Source of the DNA: JAFKFH01 sp017307375
GTDB taxonomy: Bacteria; Pseudomonadota; Alphaproteobacteria; Ferrovibrionales; Ferrovibrionaceae
Direction: 5' to 3'
DNA: 64,000 nt
Assembly: GCA_965229335.1 (NCBI GenBank)
Contig: OZ245874.1
Coordinates: forward strand, 1 to 64,000
Positions within the stretch are counted from its first letter, which is position 1. Each line of letters starts with the position of its first letter. The position numbers and the translations under genes are program-made. Below are positions 47,542 through 56,668 of this stretch, piece after piece. The notes beneath the pieces are model-generated. The model was given only the letters and a program-made list of their open reading frames with translations. It was not told where the DNA came from and ran no database searches.

Positions 47542-49029
47542 CTACCCCGCGTAGAGATCCTTGTAGGTCTCGCGCAGCACGTTCTTCTGGACCTTGCCCA
47601 TGGTGTTGCGCGGCAGGTCGTCGACGAACAGCACGCGCTTGGGCTGTTTGTAGCGGGCCAGCCGGCCGTCGAGCGCCGCGAGCACTTCGGCCTCGCCGAG
47701 TGATGCGCCGGGTTTGCGCACCACCACCGCCGTCACCCCCTCGCCGAAGTCCCGGTGCGGCAGGCCGATGACCGCCGATTCGACGACACCGTCCAGCGCG
47801 TCGATCTCGCCCTCGACCTCCTTCGGATAGACGTTGTAGCCGCCCGAGATCACCAGGTCCTTGCCACGGCCCGAGATCTGGACGTAGCCGGCGGCATCGA
47901 TCAGGCCGAGATCGCCCGAGATGAAGAAGCCGTCGGGACGGAATTCGGCCGCCGTCTTTTCCGGCATGCGCCAATAGCCCTGGAAGACATTGGGGCCGCG
48001 GATCTCGATCATGCCGATCTCGCCGTTCGGCAATGCGCGCCCGCTTTCCGGATCGACCACGCGCACCTCGACCCCCGGCAGCGGCGGGCCCACCGTGCCG
48101 GCGACCCGCGGGCCGTCATAGGGGTTCGACGTGTTCATGTTGGTCTCGGTCATGCCATAGCGCTCGAGGATGGCGTGACCGGTGCGCTGCCTCCAGGCCT
48201 CGTGGGTCTCGGCCAGCAGCGGCGCCGAACCCGAGACGAACAGGCGGATGTTCGCGGTCGCCGCCTGGTCGAGCCCCGGGTCCTGCAGCAGGCGGACATA
48301 GAAGGTCGGCACGCCCATCATCACCGTCGCCTGCGGCAGCAGCCGCAGGATCTCGGCCGGGTCGAAGCGCGTCAGGAAGATCATCGACGCGCCCGACAGC
48401 AGGATGACGTTGGTGGCGACGAACAGGCCGTGGGTATGGAAGATCGGCAAGGCGTGCAGCAGCACGTCCGAGCGGGTGAAGCGCCAGCTGTCGACCAGGG
48501 TCGACGCGTTCGAGGCGAGGTTGCGATGGCTGAGCATCGCGCCCTTCGAGCGCCCCGTCGTGCCCGAGGTATAGAGGATCGCGGCGAGATCGTCGGGGCC
48601 GCGGGCGACGTCGGCGAATTCGGCCGACCGGCCGGCCGCGCGCGCCGCGAAGGCGGCAAGCGTCTCGGCCTGCGGGCCCATCGCGGTGATCGCCTCGACC
48701 CGGTCGGCGCCGCAGATCACCAGGCGGGGTTCGGCATCACCGACGAAGTACTCGACCTCGTTGAGCGTATAGGCGGTGTTCAGCGGCAGGAAGATTGCGC
48801 CGGCGCGCACGCAGGCGAGATAGAGCAGGATGGCGTCGGGGCTTTTCTCGACCTGCACCGCCACCCGGTCGCCCGGCTTGACGCCGGATTGCAGCAGCAG
48901 ATTGGCCATCCGGCCCGAACGGGCCAGCAGCTCTCCATAGGAAAGCCGCAGGCCGCCCGGCGTCGACAGGAAGGTGGCATCGGCCGCCGGCATCGCCGCG
49001 CGGATCGCGTCGAACAGATGATTGGTCAT
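47542..49029 (-). CDS. matB: Malonyl-CoA synthetase MatB
   Basis: A 495-residue adenylate-forming ligase: YTSGTTGRSKG P-loop, ERYGMTETNMN, SGDLG, and the C-terminal catalytic lysine in NTMGKVQKN. The length and neighbours (malonyl-CoA decarboxylase 5 nt upstream, TRAP transporter) identify it as MatB, which makes malonyl-CoA from malonate, ATP and CoA. It is the last gene of the operon. Confidence 0.93.
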   Translation of the reverse strand: MTNHLFDAIRAAMPAADATFLSTPGGLRLSYGELLARSGRMANLLLQSGVKPGDRVAVQVEKSPDAILLYLACVRAGAIFLPLNTAYTLNEVEYFVGDAEPRLVICGADRVEAITAMGPQAETLAAFAARAAGRSAEFADVARGPDDLAAILYTSGTTGRSKGAMLSHRNLASNASTLVDSWRFTRSDVLLHALPIFHTHGLFVATNVILLSGASMIFLTRFDPAEILRLLPQATVMMGVPTFYVRLLQDPGLDQAATANIRLFVSGSAPLLAETHEAWRQRTGHAILERYGMTETNMNTSNPYDGPRVAGTVGPPLPGVEVRVVDPESGRALPNGEIGMIEIRGPNVFQGYWRMPEKTAAEFRPDGFFISGDLGLIDAAGYVQISGRGKDLVISGGYNVYPKEVEGEIDALDGVVESAVIGLPHRDFGEGVTAVVVRKPGASLGEAEVLAALDGRLARYKQPKRVLFVDDLPRNTMGKVQKNVLRETYKDLYAG

Positions 49030-49034
49030 GGTCC

Positions 49035-50345
49035 TCAACCCTGCTTGCGCCGCGACTTGGGCGCAGTCTTCAACAACCTGGTGACGGCGGGCGCGGCGAC
49101 GACCTTGCCCTGCACCGCATAGGCCTCGTGGTTCTTTTCGATGTCGGGCAGGCGATAGAGATAGTTGACCATCAGGCCATGCGCCTGCTTGAAGCCGCGC
49201 GGCGACAGATCGCCCAGGAAATTGATCCGTTCGAGCCGGGCGCCATTGCCCAGATGAAAACGCGCGACCGGATCGATCACCCGCCCGCCACGGCCGCGCG
49301 CCTCGACGAAATAGCGCGCCGCCATCGGCAGCAGGGCCTGCTCGACCTCGGCGCGCACCGCCTCGTCGCGCCACCAGCCCGGTTGGTCCAGGGCCGCAGG
49401 GCGACCCTCCTCGCCCTTCACCCAGGCGGCGAAACCCGGCACCGGCGACAGCGTGACGAAGGTGTCGAGGCCGGGCAGGTCGCGGCGCAGTTCCTCGACC
49501 ACCTGCTTGATCAGGAAGTTGCCGAAGGAAATCGCGCGCAGGCCCTTCTGGCAATTCGAGATCGAATAGAACACCGCTGTCGTCGCCTGCTCGGCCGCAA
49601 TCGGCGTGCGGTCCTCGGCCAGCACCTCGGCGATCGTCGCCGGAATGTCGCGTGTCAGCGCGACCTCGACGAAGATCAGCGGTTCGTCGGGAAGCTGCGG
49701 ATGGAAAAAGCCGAAACAGCGCCGGTCGGCGGGCGCCAGCCGGCGGCGCAGATCGTCCCAGCCGGCGATCTCGTGCACGGCCTCGTACTGGATGATCTTC
49801 TCGAGAATATGCGCGGGAGTGGTCCAGTCGATACGACGCAACACCAGGAAACCTCGGTTGAACCAGGACGAGAACAGGTGGACGAAATCGGCGTCGACGG
49901 CGTCGAGCGCCGGGTGGTCGCCCTGATGGCGGAACAGTTCCTCGCGCATCCTGACCAGCGTGGCGATGCCGCCGGGGGCGAGGTTCAGCCGCCGGATCAG
50001 TTCCTGGCGGCGCGGCTCGGCCGCCTCGTGCAGCGCGGCCATCGTCAACGGGCCGGGGTCGGCCCGCCAGGCATCGACCGCCCGGGCCAGGCGCTGCGGG
50101 TCGGGGCCGTAGCGGTCGGCCAGCATCTTGAGGAAGCCGAGCCGGCCGGCATCGTCGAGCGCTTCCCAGCGATCGAGAATGGCGAGCGCCCGGCCGGTGC
50201 CGGATGCCTCGCCCCGGCTGGAGAGCAGGGTTTCGCAGGCGAGGCTGAGATCGCCTTCCTCGGGCGCCTGCGCACGACCGCGGATCAGGTCGCGCCCACG
50301 GTCGGTGATCGTCTGCAGCAGGTCGCCGAGGAAGGACAGGCTCAT
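49035..50345 (-). CDS. matA: Malonyl-CoA decarboxylase
   Basis: A 436-residue malonyl-CoA decarboxylase with the helical N-terminal domain and the GNAT-like C-terminal domain (ISNCQKGLRAISFGNFLIKQVV; LSPVPGFAAW; ARFHLGNGARLERINFLGD). It converts malonyl-CoA to acetyl-CoA and CO2. The start at 50345 overlaps the dctM stop (ATGA). Confidence 0.95.
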   Translation of the reverse strand: MSLSFLGDLLQTITDRGRDLIRGRAQAPEEGDLSLACETLLSSRGEASGTGRALAILDRWEALDDAGRLGFLKMLADRYGPDPQRLARAVDAWRADPGPLTMAALHEAAEPRRQELIRRLNLAPGGIATLVRMREELFRHQGDHPALDAVDADFVHLFSSWFNRGFLVLRRIDWTTPAHILEKIIQYEAVHEIAGWDDLRRRLAPADRRCFGFFHPQLPDEPLIFVEVALTRDIPATIAEVLAEDRTPIAAEQATTAVFYSISNCQKGLRAISFGNFLIKQVVEELRRDLPGLDTFVTLSPVPGFAAWVKGEEGRPAALDQPGWWRDEAVRAEVEQALLPMAARYFVEARGRGGRVIDPVARFHLGNGARLERINFLGDLSPRGFKQAHGLMVNYLYRLPDIEKNHEAYAVQGKVVAAPAVTRLLKTAPKSRRKQG

Positions 50346-51691
50346 CTTACCCCCATCACCAGGTCGGGCAGCGCGGTCGCGATACCCGGGAAGAAGCACA
50401 AGAGCACGACGGCCAGCGCCATCAGCAGCACGAAGGGAACCGTGCCCCAGATCACGTCCGACAGCGGAATGTCCGGGGCGATGTTCTTGATGACGAAGAT
50501 GTTGAGGCCCACCGGCGGGTGGATCAGCCCCATCTCCATCACGATCGTCATGACGATGCCGAACCAGATCAGGTCGAAACCGGCGGCCTTCAGCGGCGGC
50601 AGGATGATCGGCGCGGTCATCAGGATGATCGAGACCGGCGGCAGGAAGAAGCCGAGCACGACGACCAGCAGCAGGATCGCCGCGAGCAGCACCCAGCGCG
50701 AAAGCTGCAGCGAGACGATCCATTGCGCCGCGCCCTGGCTGATATGCAGGTAGCTCATCACATACGAATAGAGCAGCGACATGCCGATGATCATCATCAG
50801 CATCGTCGATTCGCGCAGCGTCGAGGACAGGATCGGGTCGAGGTCGCGCGGCCGCCATACGCCGTAGATCGCGGCAATCAGCAGCAGAGCCAGGATGCCG
50901 CCGAGCCCCGCGGTCTCCGACGGTGTCGCATAGCCGCCGTAGAGGGCGACCATCACGCCGGTCAGCAGCACGATGAACGGCAGCACCCGCGGCAGCGCCG
51001 AGAATTTTTCGGCCAGCGTGAAATGCTCGTCGCGCAGCAGTTCGGAATGCACCGCGCCGCGTTCGTAGGCGGCGCGGGCGCGGGCATGTTCCTGGCGGAA
51101 GCGGATCACGGCATAACCCGCGAACAGCATGACCAGCAGGAAGCCCGGCCCGATGCCGGCCAGGAACAGCCGGCCGAGCGACTGTTCGGCGGCAACCGCA
51201 TAGAGGATCATCGTGATCGACGGCGGCAGCAGGATGCCGAGCGTGCCGCCGGCCGCGATGATGCCGGCGGCGAACCCGCCGGAATAGCCGCGCCTGCGCA
51301 TTTCGGGAATGCCGGCCGAGCCGATCGCCGAGCAGGTCGCCGGCGACGAGCCCGCCATCGCCGCGAACAGGGCGCAGGCGAAGACATTGGCGATCGCCAG
51401 GCCCCCCGGCACCTTGTGCATCCAGACATGCAGCGCCGAGTAGAGGTCCTGGCCGGCCCGCGACTTGCCGATCGCCGCGCCCTTGAGGATGAACAGCGGA
51501 ATCGACAGCAGGGTGATCGACGCCATTTCCTCGTAGACGTTCTGGGTGACCATGTCGAGCGAAGCGGCCGGCATGAAGCCCATCATGAAGACCAGGGCGA
51601 CGGCGCCGAGCGCGAAGGCGATCGGCATGCCCGAGAACATCACCGCCAGCGTCGCGCCGCCATAGAGCAGGCCGACATAGAGCGTGCTCAT
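50342..51691 (-). CDS. TRAP transporter large permease (DctM type)
   Basis: A 449-residue protein with about twelve helices, typical of DctM (MFSGMPIAFALG, GSSPATCSAIGS, PPVGLNIFV). It couples sodium or proton flow to uptake from the periplasmic receptor. The insertion near 205-250 is longer than in many DctM proteins. The start overlaps dctQ and the stop overlaps matA, tying malonate uptake to metabolism. Confidence 0.94.
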   Translation of the reverse strand: MSTLYVGLLYGGATLAVMFSGMPIAFALGAVALVFMMGFMPAASLDMVTQNVYEEMASITLLSIPLFILKGAAIGKSRAGQDLYSALHVWMHKVPGGLAIANVFACALFAAMAGSSPATCSAIGSAGIPEMRRRGYSGGFAAGIIAAGGTLGILLPPSITMILYAVAAEQSLGRLFLAGIGPGFLLVMLFAGYAVIRFRQEHARARAAYERGAVHSELLRDEHFTLAEKFSALPRVLPFIVLLTGVMVALYGGYATPSETAGLGGILALLLIAAIYGVWRPRDLDPILSSTLRESTMLMMIIGMSLLYSYVMSYLHISQGAAQWIVSLQLSRWVLLAAILLLVVVLGFFLPPVSIILMTAPIILPPLKAAGFDLIWFGIVMTIVMEMGLIHPPVGLNIFVIKNIAPDIPLSDVIWGTVPFVLLMALAVVLLCFFPGIATALPDLVMGVR

Positions 51692-52245
51692 CGCGCGGCC
51701 CTCCGCGCCAGCCCGGCGGCGATCTGGGCGAAGAGCTGCAGGGTCAGCAGCCCCATGCCGATCGTCATCACCGCATAGGGGATCCACAGCGGCGGCGCCC
51801 AGGTCGAGGACGACACCTGGCCATCGACCCAGGCCTCGTGCAGCAGCGCCCAGGATTTCCAGGTGAAGAAGGCACAGAACAGGAAGGAAGCGAGGTCGAC
51901 CAGGATCAGCCGCATCCGGTTGACCCCGGCGGGCAGCAGGCCGGTGATCGCCTCGATCGCCACATGGCCGCGGCGCGACTGGACATGGGCCGACGACAGG
52001 AAGGTGGCGCCGACCAGCAGGAACACCGAGGCTTCGTCCTGCCAGTAGGTCGGCATGTGGAACAGGTAGCGGGTGACGACCGAGTAGGAAAGAATGACGC
52101 TGGCCGCGATCAGCGCGACCGACGCGGCCAGCATGATCAGCCGGTTGAGACGGGCGAGCAGCAGGTCGAGAGGCGCGAGCAGCGGATGGGCCGGAGCCGG
52201 CCCATCCGCCGCCGCCGCGGCGCCGAGATCGACGCCGTGGCTCAT
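51688..52245 (-). CDS. TRAP transporter small permease (DctQ type)
   Basis: A 185-residue membrane protein with four helices and the DctQ features (SVVTRYLFHMPTYWQDE, SSAHVQSRRGHVAIE). The ATG at 52245 lies in an ATGA overlap with dctP; a longer upstream reading has no membrane or family character. Confidence 0.92.
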   Translation of the reverse strand: MSHGVDLGAAAAADGPAPAHPLLAPLDLLLARLNRLIMLAASVALIAASVILSYSVVTRYLFHMPTYWQDEASVFLLVGATFLSSAHVQSRRGHVAIEAITGLLPAGVNRMRLILVDLASFLFCAFFTWKSWALLHEAWVDGQVSSSTWAPPLWIPYAVMTIGMGLLTLQLFAQIAAGLARRAAR

Positions 52246-53273
52246 GCCGAGACCTCCAGCGCCTGCTTGATCAGCTTGGCCGAGGTCGCGGTCTTGCCCT
52301 CGTAATCCTTCCAGGCGGTGGCGCGCGCGATCGCCTGCCACTTTTCGATGGTGGCGACGTCGAGGTCATGGGTGGTCGCACCCGCCTTCCGGTAGACGGT
52401 CGCCACCGCCTCGTCGTCGGCCATCGCCGCATTGAGGCCGAACGCCTCCATCTCGGCACCGACGGCGAGGATCACGTCCTGCTGGGCCTTGGGCAGGCCG
52501 TCGAGGATCTTCTTCGACATCAGCAGCGGTTCGAACATGAACCAGTAGCTGCGGCCGCGCCCGGTGGTCAGATGCTTCGACAACTCCTCCAGCCGGAACG
52601 AAATCAGGCTGGTCGACGAGGTGATGCCGGCATCGCAGGCGCCGGTCTGCATCGCGGCGTAGAGCTCGTTCGACGGCAGCGACAGCACGGCCGCGCCCGC
52701 CGCCTGCAGCACCAGGTCCATCTCGCGGCTGCCGCCGCGGACCTTCATGCCCTTGGCGTCCTCGGGCGCCACCAGCGGCTTGGCGCGGCTGGCGACACCG
52801 CCGGCCTGCCACACCCAGGTGACGATCGAGACGCCCTTGTCGGCCAGGAAGCCGGTGAGGTCGCGGCCGACCGCGGACGACTTCCAGGCCAGCCCCTGCT
52901 TGTAGGTCGAGACCAGGCAGGGCATCAGCCCGATATTGCATTCCGGCAGTTCGCCGCCGGCATAGGACAGCGGATAGAGCGACAGGTCGAGGGCGCCCTT
53001 GCGCAGCGCCGAGAACTGCGCGTTGGTCTTCATCAGCGACGAGCCCGGATGGATCTCGAAGCGCAGTTCGCCGTTGGTCCGTTTCTCGACCTCGGCGGCG
53101 AACTTGCGCACCAGCCGGTCGCGGAAATCGCCGTCGTCGATCGTGCCGCCGGGGAATTGGTGCGAGATCTTGAGCGTGGTGGCGGCGCGGGCCCGGCCGA
53201 TGCCGAAACCGAGCGTGCCGGCCGTCGCGGCGGCCGAACCGAGCAGCGTGCGGCGCGTCAGAATGATACCCAT
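52242..53273 (-). CDS. TRAP transporter substrate-binding protein (DctP type), putative malonate receptor
   Basis: A 343-residue DctP-like receptor with a twin-arginine-like signal (TRRTLLGS, cleavage near ARA-A). The family's ligand-binding Arg lies in GMKVRGGSREM. The ATG at 53273 has GGAGGAG 7 nt upstream. It is the first gene of the operon; malonate as ligand is inferred from the downstream synthetase and decarboxylase. In Rhizobium malonate is carried instead by MatC, so this is a substituted uptake route. Confidence 0.91.
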   Translation of the reverse strand: MGIILTRRTLLGSAAATAGTLGFGIGRARAATTLKISHQFPGGTIDDGDFRDRLVRKFAAEVEKRTNGELRFEIHPGSSLMKTNAQFSALRKGALDLSLYPLSYAGGELPECNIGLMPCLVSTYKQGLAWKSSAVGRDLTGFLADKGVSIVTWVWQAGGVASRAKPLVAPEDAKGMKVRGGSREMDLVLQAAGAAVLSLPSNELYAAMQTGACDAGITSSTSLISFRLEELSKHLTTGRGRSYWFMFEPLLMSKKILDGLPKAQQDVILAVGAEMEAFGLNAAMADDEAVATVYRKAGATTHDLDVATIEKWQAIARATAWKDYEGKTATSAKLIKQALEVSA

Positions 53274-53325
53274 GGTGTCTCCTCCTTCACTTTCGCTTGT
53301 ATGGCTTTGCGCGAATTCGGGCGAC

Positions 53326-53373
53326 ATGGTATGGCTATCTGCCGACACGGACAAGAGTTATGTATACAAGATC
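53326..53373 (-). promoter_or_regulatory. Malonate operon promoter with MatR-like operator
   Basis: On the minus strand TTGTCC (53354-53349), 17 nt and TACCAT (53331-53326) form a plausible promoter for dctP. Just upstream, TCTTGTATACATAA with a perfect TGTATACA core (53361-53368) closely resembles the MatR operator I recall from Rhizobium leguminosarum (TCTTGTATACACGA). The core overlaps the ATG of the divergent regulator, so binding could also block its expression. Confidence 0.6.
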
Positions 53374-54058
53374 GGACCCAAAGGAAACACAGGCTGGATC
53401 GAGCGCCGGATCGCGGCTGCGCGACGAGATCGAGAACGAGATCCTGACCGGGCGGCTGGCCCCCGGCACGCGGCTCGACGAAGTGCCGCTGGCGGCCCGC
53501 TTCGGCGTGTCGCGCACCCCGATCCGCGAGGCGCTGATGCAGCTTTCCGCTGCCGGCCTGATCGAGATCCGGCCGCGCCGCGGCGCCGTGGTGGCCGAGA
53601 TCGGGCCGGAGCGATTGGTCGAGATGTTTGCGGTGATGGCCGAGCTGGAGGCAATGGCCGGCCGGCTGGCGGCCCGCCGCCATGCCGAGGCGGACAGGGC
53701 CGCCCTGCTGGCGGCGCTCGATGCCTGCCGGGCCGCGGCGGCCTCGGGCGACACCGACGCCTATTACTACGAGAACGAGAAGTTTCACCACGCGATCTAC
53801 GCCGCCAGCTACAACGGCTTCCTGATCGAGCAGTGCAATGCCCTGCACCGCCGGCTGAAGCCCTATCGCCGGCTGCAGCTGCGCGTCGGCAATCGGCTCG
53901 CGACCTCGCTGGCCGAGCACGAGGCGGTGGTCGAGGCGATCCTGGCCCATGACGGCGGCGCGGCGGCCGAGGCGCTGCGCGGCCATATCGCGATCCAGGG
54001 TGAACGTTTCGGCGACCTCGTCGCCTCGCTCGCCGGCGCGCGGGCCGGGGCGGCCTGA
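53360..54058 (+). CDS. matR: GntR-family regulator (FCD type), probable MatR
   Basis: A 232-residue regulator with winged helix (EVPLAARFGVSRTPIREALMQLSAAGLI) and FCD domain (FHHAIYAASYN, EHEAVVEAILAHDGGAAAEALRGHI). The ATG at 53360 is preceded by AAGAG; a reading from 53297 adds 21 residues that fall in the dctP promoter. It is divergent from the malonate operon with a MatR-type site between, so it most likely senses malonate. Confidence 0.87.
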   Translation: MYTRSDPKETQAGSSAGSRLRDEIENEILTGRLAPGTRLDEVPLAARFGVSRTPIREALMQLSAAGLIEIRPRRGAVVAEIGPERLVEMFAVMAELEAMAGRLAARRHAEADRAALLAALDACRAAAASGDTDAYYYENEKFHHAIYAASYNGFLIEQCNALHRRLKPYRRLQLRVGNRLATSLAEHEAVVEAILAHDGGAAAEALRGHIAIQGERFGDLVASLAGARAGAA

Positions 54059-54110
54059 TCGGCCGCAGGGCTGTTGACCGCCCACCATTCCGTCGCCGAC
54101 ACTGCCGACG

Positions 54111-54740
54111 ATGAAAGCCGATACCGCGATCCACGTCCTGATCGCCGATGACCATGCCATCTTCCGCCAGGGCCTGCGCCTGGTGCTCGACGGCCTCGGC
54201 CCCTCGACCAGGGTGATCGAGGCCGGCGATTTCGCCGAGGCACAGGCTGCGGCCCTCGCCCTGCCCGCGCCCGACCTGATGCTGGTCGATCTGCGCATGC
54301 CCGGCATGGACGGCTTTGCCGGCATCGGCGCCCTGAAACGCACCCGGCCGGCCGCGCCGCTGATGGTGCTGTCGGCGTCGGAGGACGGCGAGGACGTATT
54401 CCGGTCGCTGGCGGCCGGCGCATCGGGCTATCTGCCCAAGTCGGCGACGGCGGCGACGATCCTGGAAGCGCTGCGGCTGGTGCTGGCCGGCGGCGTGCAT
54501 GTGCCCCGCGACCTCGTGGCCGGCGGGAATGCACTGGGCGCGCCCGTCCCGCGGCTGACCGCGCGGCAGGCCGAGGTGCTGACCCTGATCGCCGGCGGCC
54601 ATGCCAACAAGGAAATCGCCCATCGCCTGGGCACGTCGGAAGGCACGATCAAGGCGCATGTCGCCGCGATCATGCGTCAGTTCGGGGTGCGCAACCGGGT
54701 CCAGCTGCTGCTGGCGGCCGACCGGGCGGGGCTGCGCTAG
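54111..54740 (+). CDS. NarL/LuxR-family response regulator
   Basis: A 209-residue regulator: receiver domain with D13-D14, phospho-acceptor D60 (LMLVDLRMPGMDG) and K109 (LPKS), then a LuxR helix-turn-helix (about 147-200, LTARQAEVLTLIAGGHANKEIAHRLGTS...). It is convergent with a hybrid kinase; the two genes share the tetranucleotide CTAG as their stop codons. They are a likely two-component pair; targets are unknown. Confidence 0.93.
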   Translation: MKADTAIHVLIADDHAIFRQGLRLVLDGLGPSTRVIEAGDFAEAQAAALALPAPDLMLVDLRMPGMDGFAGIGALKRTRPAAPLMVLSASEDGEDVFRSLAAGASGYLPKSATAATILEALRLVLAGGVHVPRDLVAGGNALGAPVPRLTARQAEVLTLIAGGHANKEIAHRLGTSEGTIKAHVAAIMRQFGVRNRVQLLLAADRAGLR

Positions 54741-56320
54741 GCGGTGGCCTCGCCCAGTTCGTGCCGCAGCACGGCTTCGAGCACGGCGGGCCAGACCGGC
54801 TTGTGCAGCACCCGGCGGCGGGCGCGGTTGCGGCGCTTCAGCGTGCCGACGTCGTAGTCGCCGGTCAGCACCACCGCCGGCAGGCGGCAGCCATGCAGCG
54901 CGTCGAGCCCGTCGAGCACGGCGAAGCCATCCTGGTCATCGCCAAGCTGGCAGTCGGCGATCACGGCGTCCGGGCGGGCGCCGGCGAGACTGGCGGCAAG
55001 CTCGGCACCGGTGGTGCCGGCCGCCACCCGCGCGCCCCAGCCGGCCAACAGCCGCGCCAGCGCCTCGGCGACCGCGACATCGTCTTCCAGCACCGCGACC
55101 AGCCGGCCGGCGAGCCAGGCGAAACCCGGGGCGACGGCCGGCACCGGGACGACCGGACCGGCCGGTTCGTCGAGCGTCATCTCGACCGCGAAGACCGAGC
55201 CGCGACCGGGCAGCGAGCGCACGGCGATGTGATGGCCGAGCAGCCGGGCCAGCCGCTCGACGATCGCCAGGCCCAGCCCCAGCCCGCCGCCGCGCCGGGC
55301 GCCCGGGCCCTGGAAGAATTCCCAGAAGACCTGCCGCTGCTGGTCGGCGGGAATGCCGCAGCCGGTATCCCAGATCTCGAGCCGCAGGCGATCGCCCCGC
55401 CGGCGGCAGCCGACCAGGATGCCGCCGCGATCGGTATACTTGATCGCGTTGGACAGCAGATTGCGCAGGATGCGGGCCAGCAGCTGCGCATCGCTGCGCA
55501 CCGTTGCCCGCGGTGCCCGCAGGGTCAGCCGCAGCCCCTTGCGCGCCGCCTCGGCCATGTAGGGTTCGACGACGATGTCGAGCAGGTCGTCGAGCGCCAC
55601 GCCGGTCACATGCGGGCGCAGCGCCCCGGCATCGAGCCGGCTGAATTCCAGCAGGGCGTCGAGCAGTTCCATCGAGGCGCCCAGCGAGCGTTCGACGGCG
55701 CGCAGGGTGCGTTGCCCCGCGGGCGTGGTCACCTCCGGCGCCAGCCCGCCGAGCAGCAGGGCCATCGCCTGCAGTGGCTGCCGGATATCATGGCTGGCCG
55801 TCGCCAGGAACTTGGTCTTGGCGGCGGCGGCCAGTTCGGCGCGGTCGCGGGCGGCGCGCAGTTCGGCGGTACGCTCGGCCACCTCGCTTTCCAGCCGTTC
55901 GGCCGCCCGCACCCGCTCGGTGATGTCGGTATGGGTACCGGCGAGGCGGAACGGCCGGCCGTCGGGGCCGGCGAGGGCGATGCCGCGCGACATGATCCAG
56001 CGCCAGCCGCCATCCTTGTGGCGCAGGCGGAATTCCATGCGGTATTCGCCCGCCCGGCCGCCGAGATAGGCATCGATGCCGGCCCGCACGATGGCGCGGT
56101 CGTCATCGTGCAGCCGGTCGATGAAGGTATCGATATGACCCGGCAGCTCGCCGGGCAGGTGGCCGACCAGCTCGAGCCAGCGGGGCGAGTAGTAGACCCG
56201 CCCCGTCCCCAGATCCCAGTCCCAGATGCCGTCGTTGGTGCTCTGCGCGATCAGGCCGAGCAGGCTGCGGCTGGCGGCATCGTCCTTGTCCCAGGGCGCG
56301 CCCGTCATCTGCGGTGTCAT
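54737..56320 (-). CDS. Cytoplasmic hybrid PAS histidine kinase
   Basis: A 527-residue soluble kinase: PAS/PAC domain (about 20-137, GIWDWDLGTGRVYYSPRW), coiled coil (about 138-168), HisKA with H177 (ATASHDIRQPLQAM), HATPase (NAIKYTDRGG; DTGCGIP; GLGLGLAIV) and a C-terminal receiver (about 405-525, phospho-acceptor in VIADCQLGDD). No membrane segment is seen. The start at 56320 is chosen because a longer frame would enter the NIPSNAP gene; the ribosome site is weak. It likely signals to the convergent NarL regulator. Confidence 0.9.
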   Translation of the reverse strand: MTPQMTGAPWDKDDAASRSLLGLIAQSTNDGIWDWDLGTGRVYYSPRWLELVGHLPGELPGHIDTFIDRLHDDDRAIVRAGIDAYLGGRAGEYRMEFRLRHKDGGWRWIMSRGIALAGPDGRPFRLAGTHTDITERVRAAERLESEVAERTAELRAARDRAELAAAAKTKFLATASHDIRQPLQAMALLLGGLAPEVTTPAGQRTLRAVERSLGASMELLDALLEFSRLDAGALRPHVTGVALDDLLDIVVEPYMAEAARKGLRLTLRAPRATVRSDAQLLARILRNLLSNAIKYTDRGGILVGCRRRGDRLRLEIWDTGCGIPADQQRQVFWEFFQGPGARRGGGLGLGLAIVERLARLLGHHIAVRSLPGRGSVFAVEMTLDEPAGPVVPVPAVAPGFAWLAGRLVAVLEDDVAVAEALARLLAGWGARVAAGTTGAELAASLAGARPDAVIADCQLGDDQDGFAVLDGLDALHGCRLPAVVLTGDYDVGTLKRRNRARRRVLHKPVWPAVLEAVLRHELGEATA

Positions 56321-56352
56321 TGCGCCAGTCTGCCCGGGACCGGCGCCATCCG

Positions 56353-56667
56353 TCAAAGCCCGGGCGAGAACGGCGCCGCGCGCCACAGGCAGTTCCGGCG
56401 CGAAACCAGCAGATGCCCGTGGGTCGAGGTGAAGGCTTTCCAGCCGGGATCGGCCTGCAGCCGGGCGTGGCGCACCTCGCGGTCGGCTGCGTCGGCGAAG
56501 GCCCAGAGGTGGCTGACCTCGTCCATCCCGCCGACCTCTGACGTCAGGAAGGCGACGAGGCGGCCCAGGTTGCGGCCGATGACGGCAAGCCCCTCGTCCT
56601 CGTAGGCGGCGACCAGGGCGGGGGCGCGGCCGGGCAGCAGCACGTAGGTGATCTGCTCGATCAGCAT
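56353..56667 (-). CDS. NIPSNAP-family small protein
   Basis: A 104-residue dimeric alpha/beta-barrel protein: MLIEQITYVLLPGRAPALVAAYEDEGL and LVAFLTSEVGGMDEVSHLWAFAD are the NIPSNAP pattern. The fold binds small ligands in catabolic pathways; its role is unclear. It starts 1 nt after the oxygenase stop, so the two are translated together. Confidence 0.88.
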   Translation of the reverse strand: MLIEQITYVLLPGRAPALVAAYEDEGLAVIGRNLGRLVAFLTSEVGGMDEVSHLWAFADAADREVRHARLQADPGWKAFTSTHGHLLVSRRNCLWRAAPFSPGL

Positions 56668-56668
56668 G

